NCBI GenBank assembly: GCA_964490845.1
Contig: CAZBED010000007.1
Coordinates: forward strand, 1-64,000
DNA: 64,000 nucleotides
Reading direction: 5' to 3'
From: JADJSS01 sp964490845
GTDB lineage: Bacteria > Bacteroidota > Bacteroidia > Chitinophagales > JADIYW01
In this document: positions 29,088 to 35,912 of the stretch, piece by piece
Layout: the number at the start of each line of letters is the position of its first letter
Numbering within the stretch: position 1 is the stretch's first letter
The notes under the pieces: model-generated
What the model was told of the DNA's origin: nothing
Databases searched by the model: none
The model's input: the letters and a program-made list of their open reading frames with translations, nothing else
Translations under genes and position numbers: made by a program

Positions 29088-29117
29088 AAAAGTCCTGTTT
29101 TACAACAGGACTTTTTT
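29088..29117 (+). terminator. Rho-independent terminator of secDF
   Basis: A perfect stem, AAGTCCTGTT (29090-29099) / AACAGGACTT (29104-29113), with a TTAC loop is followed by a T run, 25 bp after the secDF stop. Confidence 0.85.
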
Positions 29118-29127
29118 ATTTTACAGT

Positions 29128-29556
29128 ATGAATACGACAGATTTCCTGCAACAGATAAAATTTCCGTTTCCGGTCAGACAACAGGTATTGTGGGGTGAAA
29201 TGGATGCCTTTAACCATATCAATAATGTCATTTATTTCCGTTATTTTGAAACGGCCCGTGTGGAATTTTTTAACAGAACCAATCTCTGGCAAACCTATTT
29301 TGATGAAAACATCCGCATTGTGGTAGGAAAATTAGAATGTAATTACATAAGAGAAATCACCCATCCCGCTGAAATAGAAATCTCGGTAGGCATCAAAAAG
29401 ATTGGAAACTCCAGCCTGACCGTTCATCACATAGTTAAGTGTAACGGGACCATCGCTGCACACGGAGAAGGTATTATCGTAGCGACCAACCCGTCTACAG
29501 GAAAATCAACTCCATGGACCGGCAAACTCAGAAGTGAGTTTATGAAATGGCTGTAA
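29128..29556 (+). CDS. 4HBT-family acyl-CoA thioesterase (YbgC/FadM-like)
   Basis: This 142-residue single hotdog domain contains VLWGEMDAFNHINNVIYFRYFE. That is the YbgC/FadM signature, with the catalytic Asp in the position before the conserved FNHINN. It continues with TARVEFFN, as in that family. It is expected to hydrolyse acyl-CoA thioesters in the cytoplasm. The specific substrate cannot be read from the sequence. It starts 11 bp after the secDF terminator and ends 9 bp from the convergent barstar gene. Confidence 0.85.
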   Translation: MNTTDFLQQIKFPFPVRQQVLWGEMDAFNHINNVIYFRYFETARVEFFNRTNLWQTYFDENIRIVVGKLECNYIREITHPAEIEISVGIKKIGNSSLTVHHIVKCNGTIAAHGEGIIVATNPSTGKSTPWTGKLRSEFMKWL

Positions 29557-29565
29557 CAGATTAGG

Positions 29566-29901
29566 TTAAAACTGTTGTGTAAAGACGGAAAAATGCTTGC
29601 CGCGTTCTTCTAATTCGCTGATGGCATTGGCAAATATATTATTGACAACTTCCAGGTTATACTTTTCTTCATACAACAAATCCTCATAATTAAAAATCAG
29701 CAGCTGAATATGATTTTGCTCTATCCAGGACAAATCATTCAGGCATTCATCCAAAGAATCGAAATTTGGAGAAAAGTAATCCGGAAAATTTAAAGCCTTC
29801 GCGATTTCATCATAAAAATAGGGTAATACAGAGCATTTCTCTCCATCAATAAATGCCAGAAAAATCCCGTTTACGACCAAATTGTGTTTGAATGTCTGCA
29901 T
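29566..29901 (-). CDS. Barstar-like ribonuclease inhibitor
   Basis: This 111-residue acidic protein has the barstar layout. An early strand VNGIFLAFIDGEKC leads to a helix DEIAKALNFPDYFSPNFDSLDECLNDLSWI, quoted here as the pieces IAKALNFPDYF and NFDSLDECLNDL, and then LLIFNYEDLL. The N-x-D-S-L-x-E-C-L-x-D-L segment is the family hallmark and carries the acidic residues that plug the RNase active site in barstar. Its start codon is one base after the stop of the RNase gene upstream on the same strand, so the two form a nuclease-inhibitor pair. No signal peptide; it protects the cytoplasm. Confidence 0.88.
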   Translation of the reverse strand: MQTFKHNLVVNGIFLAFIDGEKCSVLPYFYDEIAKALNFPDYFSPNFDSLDECLNDLSWIEQNHIQLLIFNYEDLLYEEKYNLEVVNNIFANAISELEERGKHFSVFTQQF

Positions 29902-29902
29902 C

Positions 29903-30445
29903 TTATTTTACTTCCGTGAATGAATGATAATGGTCACCGGTATACCATGCCCTGCCATCACTGCCGGTCACCAGCCGCTGAGCTCCTCTGTTCTTTCCTT
30001 CTGTTTTCGGATTAACGTCCCATTCCCTGTAATTAATCACATTGCCCGCGGCATCCCGCTCTGGCAGCAGTTTCTCATAGTTTCCAAAACGCCTCCCTCC
30101 TTCATAGCCGATGGGCGCTTTATTTTTGGCTCTGATGAACCCTAAAACCTGTATTACTTTATGAGGAATGGAAGTATCCGTCTTAACCTGTTTCTCTTTC
30201 TCTGTTTTTTCCTCCTTTTGCCCGGGCAGTGTCGGCTCTGATATGATTTGAGGGGCAAATTCTTTTTTAGCGGCGTTGTAACCATCCAGATAACCGGCTT
30301 TATAGCCTGCATCATAATCAAATTTTGAGAATGGATTACATGCAGAGAATAATCCTGAAAGGAAAAAAAAGGTCAACTGCCAGACCAGACGTTTCAGCAG
30401 CAACGATTTTAAATCAGAACGGATATATTGATACTTATAATGCAT
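29903..30445 (-). CDS. Barnase/RNase Sa-like guanyl-specific ribonuclease, lipoprotein
   Basis: This 180-residue protein has an N-terminal hydrophobic segment ending in the lipobox LFSAC (Cys36), so the product is predicted to be lipid-anchored. A charged spacer follows (about 40-90). The C-terminal 90 residues match the microbial N1/T1/barnase RNase fold. IPHKVIQVLGFIRA starts it, RFGNYEKLLPE is the family loop, and YREWDV gives a catalytic Glu141. RGAQRLVTG gives Arg153 and DHYHSF gives His172. All key residues seem intact, so it should be active. It lies 19 bp after the aldolase gene and 1 base before barstar. An alternative downstream start cannot be excluded. Confidence 0.85.
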   Translation of the reverse strand: MHYKYQYIRSDLKSLLLKRLVWQLTFFFLSGLFSACNPFSKFDYDAGYKAGYLDGYNAAKKEFAPQIISEPTLPGQKEEKTEKEKQVKTDTSIPHKVIQVLGFIRAKNKAPIGYEGGRRFGNYEKLLPERDAAGNVINYREWDVNPKTEGKNRGAQRLVTGSDGRAWYTGDHYHSFTEVK

Positions 30446-30464
30446 CGTATTCCACGATTAGCTG

Positions 30465-31124
30465 CTATTTCTTGTTAGCCTTGGCATGGTCAGCCAGAAA
30501 CTGGGCAAGCCCCTTATCCGTTAGCGGATGGTGGAACAAACCGACTATGGAACTCAGCGGACAAGTGACTACATCAGCACCGGCTTCGGCACATTTCACG
30601 ATATGCAAGGAGCTTCGGACGGAAGCAGCTAATATTTGTGTCTTGAATTGATAATTGTCGTAGATATGTCGAATCTGGTGAATCAAATCCATACCGTCCA
30701 GATTGATATCATCCAGTCGCCCAACAAAAGGACTCAGGTAGGTAGCTCCGGCTTTTGCAGCCAGCAGCGCCTGCCCTGATGAGAATACCAGTGTGCAGTT
30801 AGTTTTGATACCCTGATCCGAAAAATACTTGATGGCTTTCACCCCTTCACGAATCATGGGAACCTTTACAACAATATTTTTATGCAGTTTCGCCAGTTTC
30901 TTTCCTTCTTCCACCATGCCTTTATAATCGGTGGAAATGACTTCTGCGCTCACATCCCCATCTACAATCTCACAAATTTTTTTGTAATGGTTCCATACAT
31001 TTTTCTCCCCTGTTATGCCTTCCTTTGCCATCAACGATGGATTAGTCGTACAACCATCCAGAATACCCAAATCCGCGGCTTCTTTTATCTGTGCTAAATT
31101 GGCGGTATCAACAAAAAATTTCAT
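30465..31124 (-). CDS. fsa: Transaldolase / fructose-6-phosphate aldolase family protein
   Basis: This 219-residue protein is of the short TalC/FSA class. MKFFVDTANLAQIKEAADLG and GCTTNPSLMAKEG form the N-terminal signature. VVKVPMI carries the Schiff-base lysine, and AKAGATYLSPFVGRLDD and GADVVTCPL complete the barrel. It acts on sugar phosphates (dihydroxyacetone or sedoheptulose transfer) in the non-oxidative pentose pathway. Sequence alone does not separate aldolase from transaldolase activity. It leads a minus-strand cluster with the RNase and barstar genes. Confidence 0.92.
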   Translation of the reverse strand: MKFFVDTANLAQIKEAADLGILDGCTTNPSLMAKEGITGEKNVWNHYKKICEIVDGDVSAEVISTDYKGMVEEGKKLAKLHKNIVVKVPMIREGVKAIKYFSDQGIKTNCTLVFSSGQALLAAKAGATYLSPFVGRLDDINLDGMDLIHQIRHIYDNYQFKTQILAASVRSSLHIVKCAEAGADVVTCPLSSIVGLFHHPLTDKGLAQFLADHAKANKK

Positions 31125-31271
31125 TCCTGATTTTATTTAGCTACAATAATACTAAAATAAACCGAAATAGCCGCTAAATGTTATTCACGTCAGGTTCCGC
31201 TATACATTTTTACACCTTTTCGAGTCCGGCCTGTTTAAACATATTTAAGATAGAATTAGTACAGAAAACTT

Positions 31272-31279
31272 TACCTTTG
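31272..31279 (+). promoter_or_regulatory. Putative -7 box (TACCTTTG) of the S41 protease gene
   Basis: It matches TAnnTTTG exactly, four bases before the ATG at 31284. The arrangement is the same as at guaA. Confidence 0.45.
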
Positions 31280-31283
31280 CGCC

Positions 31284-32885
31284 ATGAATAAGCAGAAAGC
31301 ATTTTATCCGTTTTTATTTGCTGTTATATTAGCTTCAGGAATCTATTTAGGATACAAAATTCAGGACAGAAATGCCGCCCGGTATAAAGTTTTCTATAAT
31401 TCAGCGGTAGGTTCAAAAATTGACAACATCCTCAGGCTGATTGATGCAAAATATGTGGATACGGTGGATCAGCAGAAACTGTATGACGATGCCATTACCA
31501 AGATGCTGGAAGACCTTGATCCGCACAGTGTGTACCTGCCGCCTATGGAAATGAAACACGAAGCGGAAATTATGGAAGGGAATTTTGAAGGAATAGGAAT
31601 AGAATTTTCCATTATCCGCGATACGGTTCACGTGTTAACGCCCATCAGTGGCGGCCCGGCAGAACAAGTCGGCGTTTCAGCCGGAGATAAAATCCTGAAG
31701 ATTAATGACTCTCTGTTTGTTGGAAAAAGTGTAACCAACGAATCGGTGATGAAAAACCTGAAAGGGCCGAAAGGCAGTACGGTAAAGGTTACGATGCTGA
31801 AAAGCAGTTCCCGAAAAATCATTTCATACACCATTAAGAGGGATAAAATTCCGCTCTATAGTGTGGATGCCGGATTCATGCTGGATAAACAGACCGGGTA
31901 TATTAAAATCAACCGTTTTTCCAAGACAACCTATGAAGAGTTCATGGTAAAACTGGATACACTGGTAAATAAAGGCATGAAACGGCTGGTGCTGGATTTG
32001 CGGCAGAATCCGGGAGGATTTATGGAACCGGCTATCGCCATCGCCGATGAATTTCTGGACGGAGATAAGACCATCGTGTATACAGAGGGCAGAACCATGC
32101 CGAAAACGTATGAGAAAGCCCGCACCTCCGGCCTTTTTGAGAGCGGCTCTTTAGCGGTTCTGATTGATGAAGGTTCGGCATCGGCCAGTGAAATTGTGAG
32201 CGGCGCGCTGCAAGACTGGGACAGAGGTAGTATTATCGGCAGACGGTCGTTTGGCAAAGGGCTCGTACAGCAGGAATATCCGCTGGGTGACGGCAGCTCG
32301 GTAAGGCTTACCGTTGCCAAATACTACACACCAAGCGGGCGCAGCATACAACGGCCGTATGAAGACAATGTGAATGCGTACTATGGCGATATCACCAAAC
32401 GATTTCAGGACGGGGAAGTATTTAGTCAGGACAGCATTAAACAAAACGGGAAACTGATTTACAAAACGCTGATCAAAGGCCGTAAGGTATTTGGCGGCGG
32501 AGGCATCACTCCCGATATTTTTGTTCCGCTTGATACCAGTATGTTAAATCCATTTGTAACGGAAGTATTCGGACAAAACCTGCTACAGGAATTTTGCTAT
32601 AATTATTATACAGAACATAAAGATGTCTTTAGTGCATATCCGAATATAGAAGCATATAAAAACAACTTCTCCATAAACAATGACCTGTACGGCGTTTTTG
32701 TTTCTTATTGCTTCAGTCATGGTGCAAATAAAGAAACGGCCTCCTATACGGAGAAATCCAGGATTTACCTGAGCAACCGGATAAAGGCATACATTGCCAA
32801 ACAAAGATGGAAAAGTGATGGGTACTACAGTGTCTCCGCACAGGATGACAAAATGATTCAGCGGGCTTTAGAGGAGCTGAAATAG
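31284..32885 (+). CDS. C-terminal processing peptidase, S41 family (CtpA-like)
   Basis: This 533-residue protein has an N-terminal hydrophobic signal or anchor (about 8-24). A PDZ domain covers about residues 85-175 (EGIGIEFSI, GGPAEQVGVSAGDKILKI). The S41 serine protease domain has LVLDLRQNPGGFM, the nucleophile Ser in DEGSASASEIVSGA (about 296) and the general-base Lys in RSFGKGLVQ (about 325). It is periplasmic and should process or degrade exported proteins from their C-termini. Monocistronic, convergent with der (3 bp apart). Confidence 0.93.
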   Translation: MNKQKAFYPFLFAVILASGIYLGYKIQDRNAARYKVFYNSAVGSKIDNILRLIDAKYVDTVDQQKLYDDAITKMLEDLDPHSVYLPPMEMKHEAEIMEGNFEGIGIEFSIIRDTVHVLTPISGGPAEQVGVSAGDKILKINDSLFVGKSVTNESVMKNLKGPKGSTVKVTMLKSSSRKIISYTIKRDKIPLYSVDAGFMLDKQTGYIKINRFSKTTYEEFMVKLDTLVNKGMKRLVLDLRQNPGGFMEPAIAIADEFLDGDKTIVYTEGRTMPKTYEKARTSGLFESGSLAVLIDEGSASASEIVSGALQDWDRGSIIGRRSFGKGLVQQEYPLGDGSSVRLTVAKYYTPSGRSIQRPYEDNVNAYYGDITKRFQDGEVFSQDSIKQNGKLIYKTLIKGRKVFGGGGITPDIFVPLDTSMLNPFVTEVFGQNLLQEFCYNYYTEHKDVFSAYPNIEAYKNNFSINNDLYGVFVSYCFSHGANKETASYTEKSRIYLSNRIKAYIAKQRWKSDGYYSVSAQDDKMIQRALEELK

Positions 32886-32888
32886 TTC

Positions 32889-34202
32889 TTATTTCTTGCG
32901 GAAGAAAATATTAATAGGGACTCCTGATAACGGAAATTGTTCCCGCATCCTGTTTTCCAGATAGTTTCTGTATGGCTCCCGGATAAAGTCCGGATGATTG
33001 CAGAAAAAAGCAAAAGAAGGTGTCTTGCTTGGCAACTGGGTAACATACTTTATTTTGATATACTCACCGCGATAAGCCGGAGGGCCGTATTTTTCTATCT
33101 CCGCCAGCATCACCTCATTCAGTTTATGGGTTGGAATTTTAATCTGTTTGTTATTATATACTTCCAGCACTTTATCCACCGCCTGATAGATACGTTGTTT
33201 TTCCAATGCCGAGATAAATACAATGGGAACATCGGTGAACGACGCTATTTTCTCCTTTATTCGTTTTTCAAAATCTAGAATGGTTTTAGAGTCTTTTTCA
33301 ATAGCATCCCATTTATTGACGATAATCACCACCCCTTTTTTGCGTTGTTCGATGATGCTGAAGATTTTCAAATCCTGTAATTCAAGTCCCACCGTTGCAT
33401 CAATCATCAGAATACAGACATCCGCTTCCTCTATGGCTTTCACCGCACGAATGACGGAATAGAATTCCAAATCTTCGTGCACTTTATTTTTCTTCCGGAT
33501 TCCGGCAGTATCTACCAGCAGGAATTCCTTTCCATACAGGTTGTAATGGGTATGAATAGAGTCTCTGGTCGTTCCGGCTATATCCGTAACGATATTGCGT
33601 TCCTCACCTACCAATGCATTCAGCAGGGTAGATTTTCCAACGTTTGGCTGTCCTACAATGGTAATCTTGGGAAGGTCGGCATAGATGTCGACCGCATTCT
33701 CCAATTCTTCCGGAATCTGATCGGTAATAAAATCCAGAATCTCTCCCGTGCCGCTTCCGCTCATGGAGGAAACGCAAAAAAGGTTTTCAAACCCTAATCC
33801 ATAAAATTCATTTGCCTGATACGAACGTTCCGTATTATCCACCTTGTTGACGGCGACAATAACAGGCTTCTTCGTTTTGCGCAATTCCTGCGCCAGTGCT
33901 TCATCCAGATCCGTGATACCGGTGGTCACATCCACCATAAACACCATCAGGTTGGCTTCTTCAATAGCCAGCCTGACCTGTCTGCGGATCGCTTTTTCAA
34001 AAACATCTTCGGAATGCAGTACAAAACCGCCGGTATCAATCACATTGAATGTTTTACCGTTCCATTCGGTGATGCCGTACTGCCGGTCGCGGGTCACCCC
34101 GCTGAAGTCATCGGTAATGGCTTTTCGTTCTTCCAGCAAACGATTAAACAAGGTGGATTTTCCCACATTCGGACGACCTATGATAGCAACTGTATAAGAC
34201 AC
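32889..34202 (-). CDS. der: GTPase Der (double-Era), ribosome assembly
   Basis: This 437-residue protein has two tandem GTPase domains. The first P-loop is GRPNVGKST (9-17) with DTGGF and NKVD; the second is GQPNVGKST (about 184-192) with DTAGI and NKWD. A C-terminal KH-like domain follows. It acts in late 50S ribosome assembly. The start is GTG at 34202, since no in-frame ATG precedes the conserved SYTVAIIGRPNVGKST. It is preceded by a TACCTTTG box and sits next to era, another ribosome GTPase. Confidence 0.96.
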   Translation of the reverse strand: MSYTVAIIGRPNVGKSTLFNRLLEERKAITDDFSGVTRDRQYGITEWNGKTFNVIDTGGFVLHSEDVFEKAIRRQVRLAIEEANLMVFMVDVTTGITDLDEALAQELRKTKKPVIVAVNKVDNTERSYQANEFYGLGFENLFCVSSMSGSGTGEILDFITDQIPEELENAVDIYADLPKITIVGQPNVGKSTLLNALVGEERNIVTDIAGTTRDSIHTHYNLYGKEFLLVDTAGIRKKNKVHEDLEFYSVIRAVKAIEEADVCILMIDATVGLELQDLKIFSIIEQRKKGVVIIVNKWDAIEKDSKTILDFEKRIKEKIASFTDVPIVFISALEKQRIYQAVDKVLEVYNNKQIKIPTHKLNEVMLAEIEKYGPPAYRGEYIKIKYVTQLPSKTPSFAFFCNHPDFIREPYRNYLENRMREQFPLSGVPINIFFRKK

Positions 34203-34254
34203 GGTGATGTATGATTTTTATTGTACGATGTACGTTTTGTATAATTTCAAACAG

Positions 34255-34262
34255 CAAAGGTA
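34255..34262 (-). promoter_or_regulatory. Putative -7 box (TACCTTTG) of der
   Basis: On the minus strand it matches TAnnTTTG, about 52 bp upstream of the GTG start of der. Confidence 0.4.
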
Positions 34263-34341
34263 CGGATAAAGTGCATTATAACCTTGAATGACAATTTATT
34301 AAAATCTCATTATAACATTATTTCATTACCAAATCAACCGA

Positions 34342-35226
34342 TTAATAATCCCTGTAGCCAAACTTCCGCAGCATGCTTTCATTATTCCGCCAGTTGTCGG
34401 AGACTTTGACGTGCGTTTCGAGAAAAATCTTTTTGCCGAAAAACTTTTCCAGATCCAGGCGTGCCTGCGTACCTACTTTTTTGAGCATTTCGCCGTTTTT
34501 ACCGATAAGTATTGGTTTCTGGCTCTCGCGTTCGACATAGATTTCAGCCGAAATCTTAATGATATCCCCGTCTTCCATAAAGTAATTACACACCACTTCA
34601 CAACTGTACGGTATTTCCTGTTTGTAATTCAGCAGGATCTTTTCGCGTATCACCTCCGTTACAAAAAAACGCTCCGGCCGGTCGGTGATTTCATCTTTAT
34701 CGAAATACGGCGGACTTTCCGGCAAATAATCGACAAGACCTTTCATCAGTTTTTCCAGATTCCAGTTAAACTTGGCGGAGAAAGGCATCACCACCGCCTG
34801 CGGGAAATCCGCTTCCCAAAGCTGGCTTTCCTGTTCCACCTCATCGTGTTCGGCGATATCCATCTTGTTGAGCAGCACCACCACCGGCACATTCATTTTT
34901 TTTATCTTCTCGTATTCTTCGGGCTGTTTTTCCGGTTTATCGCCGATTTGTATCATATAAATGAAGGCATCTGCATCTTCCAGAGAGGTGCGCACGAAGT
35001 CCATCATGGATTCCTGCATTTTATACGACGGTTTGATGATACCCGGTAAATCGGAAAAGATCATCTGAAAATCCTCACCGTTCACGATTCCCAGAATCCG
35101 GTGACGGGTGGTTTGGGCTTTGGAAGTAATGATGGAAAGGCGCTCTCCAACGAGCGCATTCATGAGTGTGGACTTACCGACATTCGGTTTGCCCAGGATA
35201 TTGACATAGCCTGCTTTATGGTTCAT
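34342..35226 (-). CDS. era: GTPase Era, 16S rRNA-binding
   Basis: This 294-residue protein is of normal length. The P-loop GKPNVGKST lies at about 12-20, followed by ITSKAQTTRHRILGI, DLPGI and NKMD. The C-terminal KH domain includes ILIGKNGEMLKKVG and LETHVKVSDNWR. It binds the 3' end of 16S rRNA and aids 30S maturation. ATG start at 35226. It is adjacent to der but separated by 139 bp with a separate TAATTTTG box, so the two may be transcribed independently. Confidence 0.96.
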   Translation of the reverse strand: MNHKAGYVNILGKPNVGKSTLMNALVGERLSIITSKAQTTRHRILGIVNGEDFQMIFSDLPGIIKPSYKMQESMMDFVRTSLEDADAFIYMIQIGDKPEKQPEEYEKIKKMNVPVVVLLNKMDIAEHDEVEQESQLWEADFPQAVVMPFSAKFNWNLEKLMKGLVDYLPESPPYFDKDEITDRPERFFVTEVIREKILLNYKQEIPYSCEVVCNYFMEDGDIIKISAEIYVERESQKPILIGKNGEMLKKVGTQARLDLEKFFGKKIFLETHVKVSDNWRNNESMLRKFGYRDY

Positions 35227-35286
35227 GGTAGATGGTCTAAATTTTTATAAAAAAATCCTGTAATTCAATGTAATTATAAATTTACT

Positions 35287-35294
35287 CAAAATTA
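35287..35294 (-). promoter_or_regulatory. Putative -7 box (TAATTTTG) of era
   Basis: Minus-strand match to TAnnTTTG about 60 bp upstream of the era ATG. It is divergent from the tRNA promoter box at 35320. Confidence 0.35.
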
Positions 35295-35319
35295 ATGTGG
35301 ATATGCAAATAAAAGAGTG

Positions 35320-35327
35320 TAATTTTG
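35320..35327 (+). promoter_or_regulatory. Putative -7 box (TAATTTTG) of tRNA-fMet
   Basis: Matches TAnnTTTG and ends 8 bases before the mature tRNA 5' end, which suits a short leader removed by RNase P. Confidence 0.5.
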
Positions 35328-35335
35328 TGGCATAT

Positions 35336-35408
<73 letters not shown>

Positions 35409-35414
35409 CACAGT

Positions 35415-35446
35415 AAAGAGACTTCATATATAGAAGTCTCTTTTTC
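35415..35446 (+). terminator. Terminator following tRNA-fMet
   Basis: Stem AAAGAGACTTC (35415-35425) / GAAGTCTCTTT (35433-35443) with a 7-base loop, then a T-rich run. It lies 7 bp after the tRNA and 12 bp before the GIY-YIG ATG. Confidence 0.85.
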
Positions 35447-35457
35447 TTTTATATCGT

Positions 35458-35700
35458 ATGTTCATCGTATATGTCTTATATTCTCAGTTACACGAGAAAA
35501 TCTATATAGGGTTTACTTCCAATCTGGAAAACAGACTTTTATCTCATAATTCACTTGCTAAAAAAGGATGGACTATTAAATTCAGGCCCTGGAAAGTCAT
35601 TCATACCGAATCTTTTGACAATAAAGCTGAGGCCAAGAAAAGAGAAAAACAGCTAAAATCCGCTCAAGGCAGAGTTTTCATTCAATCTCTTTTAACATAA
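35458..35700 (+). CDS. Small GIY-YIG endonuclease-domain protein
   Basis: This 80-residue single-domain protein is of the UPF0213/YhbQ type. VYVLYS (residues 4-9) and IYIGFTSNLENRL (15-27) form the GIY and YIG strands with the catalytic Arg26, and His30 follows. Glu63 lies in AKKREKQLKS, the metal-binding Glu of the fold. All core residues are present, so it should cut DNA. The start at 35458 is the only ATG before the motif and lies only 12 bp after the tRNA terminator, so no obvious promoter fits in between. It is enclosed between the intact tRNA-fMet and a second copy of the tRNA 3' end, the layout of a small tRNA-targeting mobile element. Confidence 0.9.
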   Translation: MFIVYVLYSQLHEKIYIGFTSNLENRLLSHNSLAKKGWTIKFRPWKVIHTESFDNKAEAKKREKQLKSAQGRVFIQSLLT

Positions 35701-35705
35701 TTCAT

Positions 35706-35765
35706 TCGTCGGGCTCATATCCGCCAGCTGGCGGACATAGGTTCGAGTCCTGTTCCCGCTACACA
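35706..35765 (+). pseudogene. Duplicated 3' part of tRNA-fMet (non-functional)
   Basis: The bases TCGTCGGGCTCAT (35706-35718) repeat tRNA positions 35359-35371, and from 35737 onward the T-arm, acceptor and following ACACA repeat 35384-35412. In between, the tRNA bases are replaced by an 18-base segment containing the perfect palindrome TCCGCCAGCTGGCGGA (35720-35735). The acceptor 5' strand and D-arm are missing, so no tRNA can form. It probably marks the far end of the inserted GIY-YIG element. Confidence 0.85.
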
Positions 35766-35767
35766 AT

Positions 35768-35796
35768 AAAGAGGCTTCCGAATGGAGCCTCTTTTT
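35768..35796 (+). terminator. Second terminator, downstream of the tRNA remnant
   Basis: Stem AAAGAGGCT (35768-35776) / AGCCTCTTT (35786-35794) then T. It sits at the same offset from the acceptor end as the first terminator and shares its flanks, but the inner stem differs on both arms, keeping pairing. Confidence 0.8.
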
Positions 35797-35912
35797 CATT
35801 TCATATTTCTGTTCGAGTTTATCCTGTTTAATCTGTAAGTAAAAAACAGCTTGAGTGGATACGATTAAAGAACAAAAAAGAATAGGATGACGCGTCTTAA
35901 CAATAGATTATG

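Noticed and set aside
29903..30445. RNase as an inactive relic
   Set aside because: The catalytic residues and length are intact and the inhibitor gene is kept beside it.
34411..35049. 212-codon plus-strand frame opposite era
   Set aside because: Shadow of the conserved era gene, rich in His/Phe/Arg with no recognisable domain.
35706..35765. Second functional tRNA-Met gene
   Set aside because: It lacks the acceptor 5' strand and D-arm and has a palindrome in place of part of the anticodon arm.
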